A DNA stretch of 64,000 bases from Platerodrilus igneus (taxonomy: Eukaryota > Arthropoda > Insecta > Coleoptera > Lycidae), in assembly GCA_036346225.1 (NCBI GenBank), contig JARFIW010000588.1, positions 2,795,501-2,859,500 on the forward strand. Direction: 5' to 3'. A program made the translations under genes and the position numbers. Numbering within the stretch: position 1 is the first letter of the stretch; each line of letters opens with the position of its first letter. The notes under the pieces are model-generated. The model did not search any database and was not told the origin of the DNA. It worked only from the letters and a program-made list of their open reading frames with translations. Below are positions 60,075-64,000 of the stretch, piece after piece.

Positions 60075-61391
60075 ATGTTAGGGCCTAAACTAGCAAGAGC
60101 TGAAGCTCTCTGCAACCAATCATTATTAGAAGCTGGAGAACGTCCTTTAGATCGTACTTTAGCTGAACCTATAGATGTTAAAACACAGTTTGCTACCCGA
60201 GAGGGAACGTATCGTTTAATGACTTTAAGTGAATATTCACGGCCAAATAGGGTTGGCTATCAACCACAAGGACAATCTCAACCTCAAGTTCGTGTGTCTT
60301 TAGTGTCAATCCCCGACCAAGGGGAACGTATTTGTTTTAATCATGGCAGAGAAATCTATGTGTACGTTTATAAGGGCATTAAAAAAGCGGCCGATCTTAG
60401 CAAGCCTCTAGATAAGAAAGTGTATAAGGGTACTAATCCAACCTGCCATGATTTTAATAGTGTTTCAGTGTCTTCTGAAAGTGTTAGTTTACTTATAGGT
60501 TTTAGTACTGGACAGATTCAGTTAATTGATCCAATTAAAAAGGAACTTAACAAATTGTTCAATGAAGAAAGGTTTATTGATAAAAGTCGTGTTACTTGTT
60601 TACGATGGGTTCCTGGAAGCAGGTGTCTGTTTTTAGCAGCTCATTCGTCTGGACAATTATATGTGTATAATGAAGAATTGCCGTGTGGCAATACAACTCC
60701 ACACTACCAACCATTTAAAGCAGGAGAAGGTTTTACTGTCAGTACGTGTAAGACAAAGAGTACGAGAAATCCATTATTTCGATGGCTTATAGGTAACGGT
60801 TCTGCAATTAACGAAATAACATTTAGTCCAGATGGAGTACAATTAGCTATTGCTTCACAAGATGGGTTACTAAGGGTGTTTCATTATAATAGTATGGAAT
60901 TATTAGGCACTGCGAGATCATACTTTGGCGGTTTATTATGTGTATCGTGGTCTGGTGATGGCCGTTTATTAGCAGCAGGTGGAGAAGATGATTTAGTAAC
61001 AGTGTGGTCCCTAGTACAACGACGTGTTGTTGCTCGTGCTCAAGGACATCGTTCATGGGTTTCTTCCGTTGCTTTTGATATTTATTTAGAAATGGATGGT
61101 TGTTATCGTCTAGGTTCTGTAGGACACGATACTCAATTATGTCTATGGGAGATTCCGGAAGATGTATTACTTCCACCACCACCACGACATAAAGCAAAAA
61201 AACGAAGTGATCCTTTACAACTTGTAGGAACTCTTAGTTGTCCTAGATTAGATGAATGTCCTGTACTTGAACCATTAGTGTGTAAGAAGATTTCACATGA
61301 ACGTTTAACAGCACTTGTGTTTCGTGCTGATTGTATTATCACTGCCTGCCAAGATGGGTATGTTTATACTTGGGCACGTCCACCTACGTGA
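60075..61391 (+). CDS. WDR20: WDR20-like WD40-repeat protein
   Basis: A single uninterrupted frame of 438 codons. Diagnostic blocks of the WDR20 family appear in order: KTQFATREGTYRL (residue 36 on), SEYSRPNRV, GRE(I)YVYVYKG, KKAADLSKPLDKKVYKGT, PTCHDFN, IGFSTGQIQLIDPIKKE, KLFNEERFIDKSRVTCLRWV (about 155-180), STRNPLF, FSPDGVQLAIASQDGLLRVF (about 250), SYFGGLLCVSWSGDG, GGEDDLVTVWSL, GHRSWVSSVAFD, GSVGHDTQLCLW (about 347) and ACQDGYVYTW at the end. WDR20 proteins are known activators of the USP12/USP46-UAF1 deubiquitinases. The long Ser-rich loops that vertebrate WDR20 has after SVAFD and after CLWxxxED are nearly absent here. The first 35 residues are not conserved. TTCGCTTAG just upstream (60053-60061) could be a 3' splice site, so the true 5' end may be in another exon. 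Confidence 0.92.
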   Translation: MLGPKLARAEALCNQSLLEAGERPLDRTLAEPIDVKTQFATREGTYRLMTLSEYSRPNRVGYQPQGQSQPQVRVSLVSIPDQGERICFNHGREIYVYVYKGIKKAADLSKPLDKKVYKGTNPTCHDFNSVSVSSESVSLLIGFSTGQIQLIDPIKKELNKLFNEERFIDKSRVTCLRWVPGSRCLFLAAHSSGQLYVYNEELPCGNTTPHYQPFKAGEGFTVSTCKTKSTRNPLFRWLIGNGSAINEITFSPDGVQLAIASQDGLLRVFHYNSMELLGTARSYFGGLLCVSWSGDGRLLAAGGEDDLVTVWSLVQRRVVARAQGHRSWVSSVAFDIYLEMDGCYRLGSVGHDTQLCLWEIPEDVLLPPPPRHKAKKRSDPLQLVGTLSCPRLDECPVLEPLVCKKISHERLTALVFRADCIITACQDGYVYTWARPPT

Positions 61392-62063
61392 AATATATTT
61401 TATATATTTATAAATAGTTAGTTATGATTAAAATTAAAAGAAAAGATGAAACATTGTTATTGTACGTTAATTGTTTGTACCCATTAATGCATTTTAACTA
61501 TTTATTATAAATTAGGTTCATACATGACTATTATCTCATTATTTTATCTTTATATAATTTATTGTAGTAGTTTATATCGAAAAGGAGAAATATAACAGTG
61601 TTATATAATTGATAATACATTGTCACTAAACAAAAATTAAATTTTTAATATGTGCCAAATGTTGCATCATTCGTACATACCATTTAAAGTTAAATGTCAC
61701 TTAATTAGCTAAATAATAAAGATCGCAGGTTTATAATTTTTCCTGTTATAATACTGCAAAATCAATTAGTATGGGAGTTGTATAATCTCAATATGCAAGC
61801 ATATATCAACAACATATACCCCTTTTTAGGTTAATAAATACAGTTTCAGTCACCAGATCTGGAGATATTAGGCGTATTTTTTAAGTTTGTTTGTTACCAA
61901 TTTTATTATTTTCAAAATCAATTATTTGAATGCAAGCGATAAGCGAGATTAGGGCCAAACAGCCCTGTCTTACCTAACTTATAGCCTGCAGGCACATATT
62001 TATACACAATATTGTATTAAATGGAAAAACCACAAGGCAGACATGCACAATACACAAAGTATC
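61392..62063 (+). other. 3' flank of WDR20
   Basis: AT-rich sequence, probably the 3' UTR, with AATAAA words at 61715 and 61831-61836 as candidate polyadenylation signals. Nothing else recognised. Confidence 0.5.
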
Positions 62064-62795
62064 ATCATTAGGTCTTCAGTTCTGGAACTGGTTAGACGCG
62101 TACCATCATTGCTTCCTATTCTGAACTAACCTACAGATTTCACTGAAATTTGCAGTCTGCATCTATCACTATCTTATCTAGGTCTACATATACCGCTTTT
62201 TTCCTATCTCTGCTTGTAAAATATCCCATACTATTCCCTAAAAATGCCTTTGAACGTATTCTGCCCTTCTATTTCTCTTATCTTTTTCTCCAGATATCCT
62301 TGTTCCCCTACTATTTCTATAACCTATTCGTTATTATCTTTGTCTGTCCATGCTATTGCATACATTTGAAGCACAGCATTTCAAAAGGCTGCTATCGTTT
62401 TTCCGTTTGCTTTTCAGACTGCTCGTATTTCATAGGCATACTGTGCTGTGCTCCACACATATGCTTTCAACAATTTTCTTCTTGTTCTATGTGTTCTTCT
62501 TGTTATATTGTTGTCTTTCATCGTAGGCACTGCTCTGTTAGATGCAGTTCGGTCACCTATTGTTTTACAATTACATATCCTATTTCTCCGACATTCAGTG
62601 GTTGTGAAGGAGGGTAAGCAGCCTGTGGTTGCCAAGTTCCCCCAACACTTACACATTTACCGATTTAATATTTTTTCCAATATATCTTTTCGCAGTCACC
62701 ATTAGTTGCAGATATTTCACAACCCACAGCTGTAGTTGTTTATACTAATCATCAGATTTATCTGCGTTTATTTTTTCATCATTAGGTTTTCCATA
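62064..62795 (-). mobile_element. LINE-derived composite copy, minus strand
   Basis: On the minus strand it starts with the linker (ATCTGATGATTAGTATAAACAACTACAG) and goes through the composite segment (GGCTGCTTACCCTCCTTCAC, ATTGTAAAACAATAGGTGACC) into the LINE C-terminal part (LLKAYVWST, then RGRP-type coding remnant). It ends with GACCTAATGATGATA. At about 730 bp it is the most complete single unit of the composite family in the window. Confidence 0.75.
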
Positions 62796-62796
62796 T

Positions 62797-63358
62797 ACAA
62801 TCTTCATAGAACAACATTGGTTCTGACAAGTGTAAACCCGCCATAGAGTCGCCTCAGAACCATGTTAAAATCTACCAAAGAGGTAACTTAAATCATAATG
62901 AATTTTCCCCCTCAAAATAAATATAAAAAAACGACTACTTAAGCCTTTCAATAATGCAATCGCACACTTCTTTAATAACCATCCTCTCAATTGTATAAAT
63001 AGAAACATGTTAAAAAATGTTATCCAATTCCAAGTTATTGAATTTATATAAAATTCACCAATAAAAATTAATCAGCTGATTTCACGTTAAGCGTATTGGC
63101 TACCTAAAGAAAGCCGATCCCAGGTCGCAACACAAATTGAAGGCAATCATTCTGTTAAACTTTAAAAATTTGTGCTTAGTATACTCAAACCAAATATTTC
63201 AAACATCAATAAATCAAAGTCACCTTCAATTTATGTCATAAATGTCAAACTTGAAGTTTTTATTATTATTTTGACAACGATCCTAGGTCATGGATCGAAA
63301 CGTAAATAAAGTTGATTTTAAAAACTATGAGTGGTTTAATTCCCAAAGAAGATTAACC
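62797..63358 (+). mobile_element. Penelope-like element 3' end, copy C
   Basis: Matches the 3' part of copy B: one 70 bp-type unit (TCTGACAAGTGTAAACCCGC), AATCAGCTGATTTCACGTTA, GCAACACAAATTGAAGGCA, and the terminal TCGAAACGTAAATAAAGT ... TATGAGTGGTTTAATTCCC. Coding sequence is absent. It lies exactly between two LINE composites in opposite orientation. Confidence 0.75.
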
Positions 63359-63370
63359 TGAATACACATG

Positions 63371-64000
63371 CTGTGTGAGAATTTCAGGGAACTATGTAGG
63401 CTAGCTCAGAATATAAATAAGTGCAGGTACGTGTCCAACCAGTTTTGACACGAAAAACCTAATGGCTGCGAAATACCTGCAACTAATGTTGGCTGTGCGA
63501 AAAGATAAATTGGAAAATATATTAAATCGCCAAATGGTTAAGTGTTGGGAAAATTTGGCAGCCACAGACTGCTTACCTCCCTTCACAACCATTGAAGGTC
63601 GGAGAAATAGGGCATATAACTGTAAAACAATAGAAAGTGATCGAACTGCATCTAACAAGAAAGAACATCGCCTATGAGGAAAGACAATAAACAGAATAAG
63701 AAGAAAATTGTTGAAAGCATGTGTGGAGCACATCACAGTATGCCTATGAAATACGGGAAGTCTGAAACGCAGACAGAAAAACGGTAGCAGCCTTTTGAAA
63801 TGATGTGCTTCAGATGTATGAGGACGATAGCATGGACAGACAAAGATAATAACAAATAAGTTACAGAAATAGTAGGGGAACAAGGATATCTGGGGAAAAA
63901 GAGAAATAGTAGGGCGGAATACGTTCTAAGGCATTTTTGGGGAATAGTATGTGATATATTACAAGCAGAGATAGGAAAAAAGAGGTAGATGTAGACCTAG
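63371..64000 (+). mobile_element. LINE-derived composite copy, plus strand, runs off the window
   Basis: Begins with a LINE tail (GAATTTCAGGGAACTATGTAGG), then the composite segment, which is open for 71 codons (63462-63677), then the LINE C-terminal remnant up to the window edge within the RGRPR-coding segment. With 62064-62795 it forms an inverted pair. Confidence 0.75.

Noticed and set aside
60847..61197. 116-codon minus-strand open frame inside WDR20
   Set aside because: Antisense shadow of the conserved WD40 coding sequence, with low-complexity translation.
62150..62705. Long plus-strand open frames rich in Phe, Cys and Ser
   Set aside because: They are antisense to a minus-strand LINE composite copy; the other strand gives the recognisable protein blocks.
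63401..63883. 160-codon minus-strand open frame
   Set aside because: Antisense to the plus-strand LINE composite; no domain, and its like recurs wherever the LINE is found in the other orientation.

Overview
This window is AT-rich eukaryotic nuclear DNA, most likely from an insect. The host genes have introns and arthropod-like or metazoan proteins, and most of the sequence is layered transposable elements: Ty3/gypsy, Penelope-like, non-LTR, tRNA-derived SINE, hAT-type MITEs and anonymous repeats. The order or species cannot be fixed from the sequence. Only two intact host genes are visible. A Rab19/Rab43-type small GTPase lies at about 53.6-54.4 kb on the minus strand in three exons. A single-exon WDR20-like WD40 protein lies at 60.1-61.4 kb on the plus strand.

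Layout. 1-2.03 kb: non-coding sequence with a short degenerate minisatellite. 2.03-10.76 kb: a decayed Ty3/gypsy retrotransposon with two LTRs about 5% apart; its gag, protease, reverse transcriptase, RNase H and integrase are in the right order but broken by stops and frameshifts. 11.8-14.4 kb: a diverged LTR of the same kind and a repeat (here RepZ) that returns twice later. 14.6-25.4 kb: a nest in which head-to-tail 3' ends of one LINE family are interrupted first by a 2.6 kb hAT-like DNA element (carrying two smaller palindromic elements) and then by a 5.96 kb insertion bounded on both sides by (TA)n. 25.4-28.1 kb: little to call. 28.1-52.4 kb: RepY, a USP35/38-type retro-pseudogene, RepZ and a Penelope-like element, present twice. 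The second copy is split by a 7.4 kb (TA)n-bounded insertion that shares its left arm and right-end motifs with the 5.96 kb one. 52.4-62.0 kb: the most host-like part, with Rab, a solo LTR, a dead DDE transposase, a truncated non-LTR element with a (TTA)n tail, and WDR20. 62.06-64 kb: two LINE composites in opposite orientation around a Penelope 3' end.

The best candidate for something undescribed is the (TA)n-bounded composite repeat. Two independent insertions, each with a recognisable empty-site sequence elsewhere in the window, share a 4 kb left arm and a related right arm. They are built from units joined by palindromic (TA)n modules, and the units carry CCAAT/TATA-like and 5' splice-site-like sequences but no long open frame. 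The duplicated locus also lets several insertions be polarised (SINE, solo LTR, the composite), because the other copy keeps the empty site. No functional operon-like relationship between the genes is visible. WDR20 proteins are known partners of USP12/USP46, but the USP fragments here are dead copies of a different USP branch.
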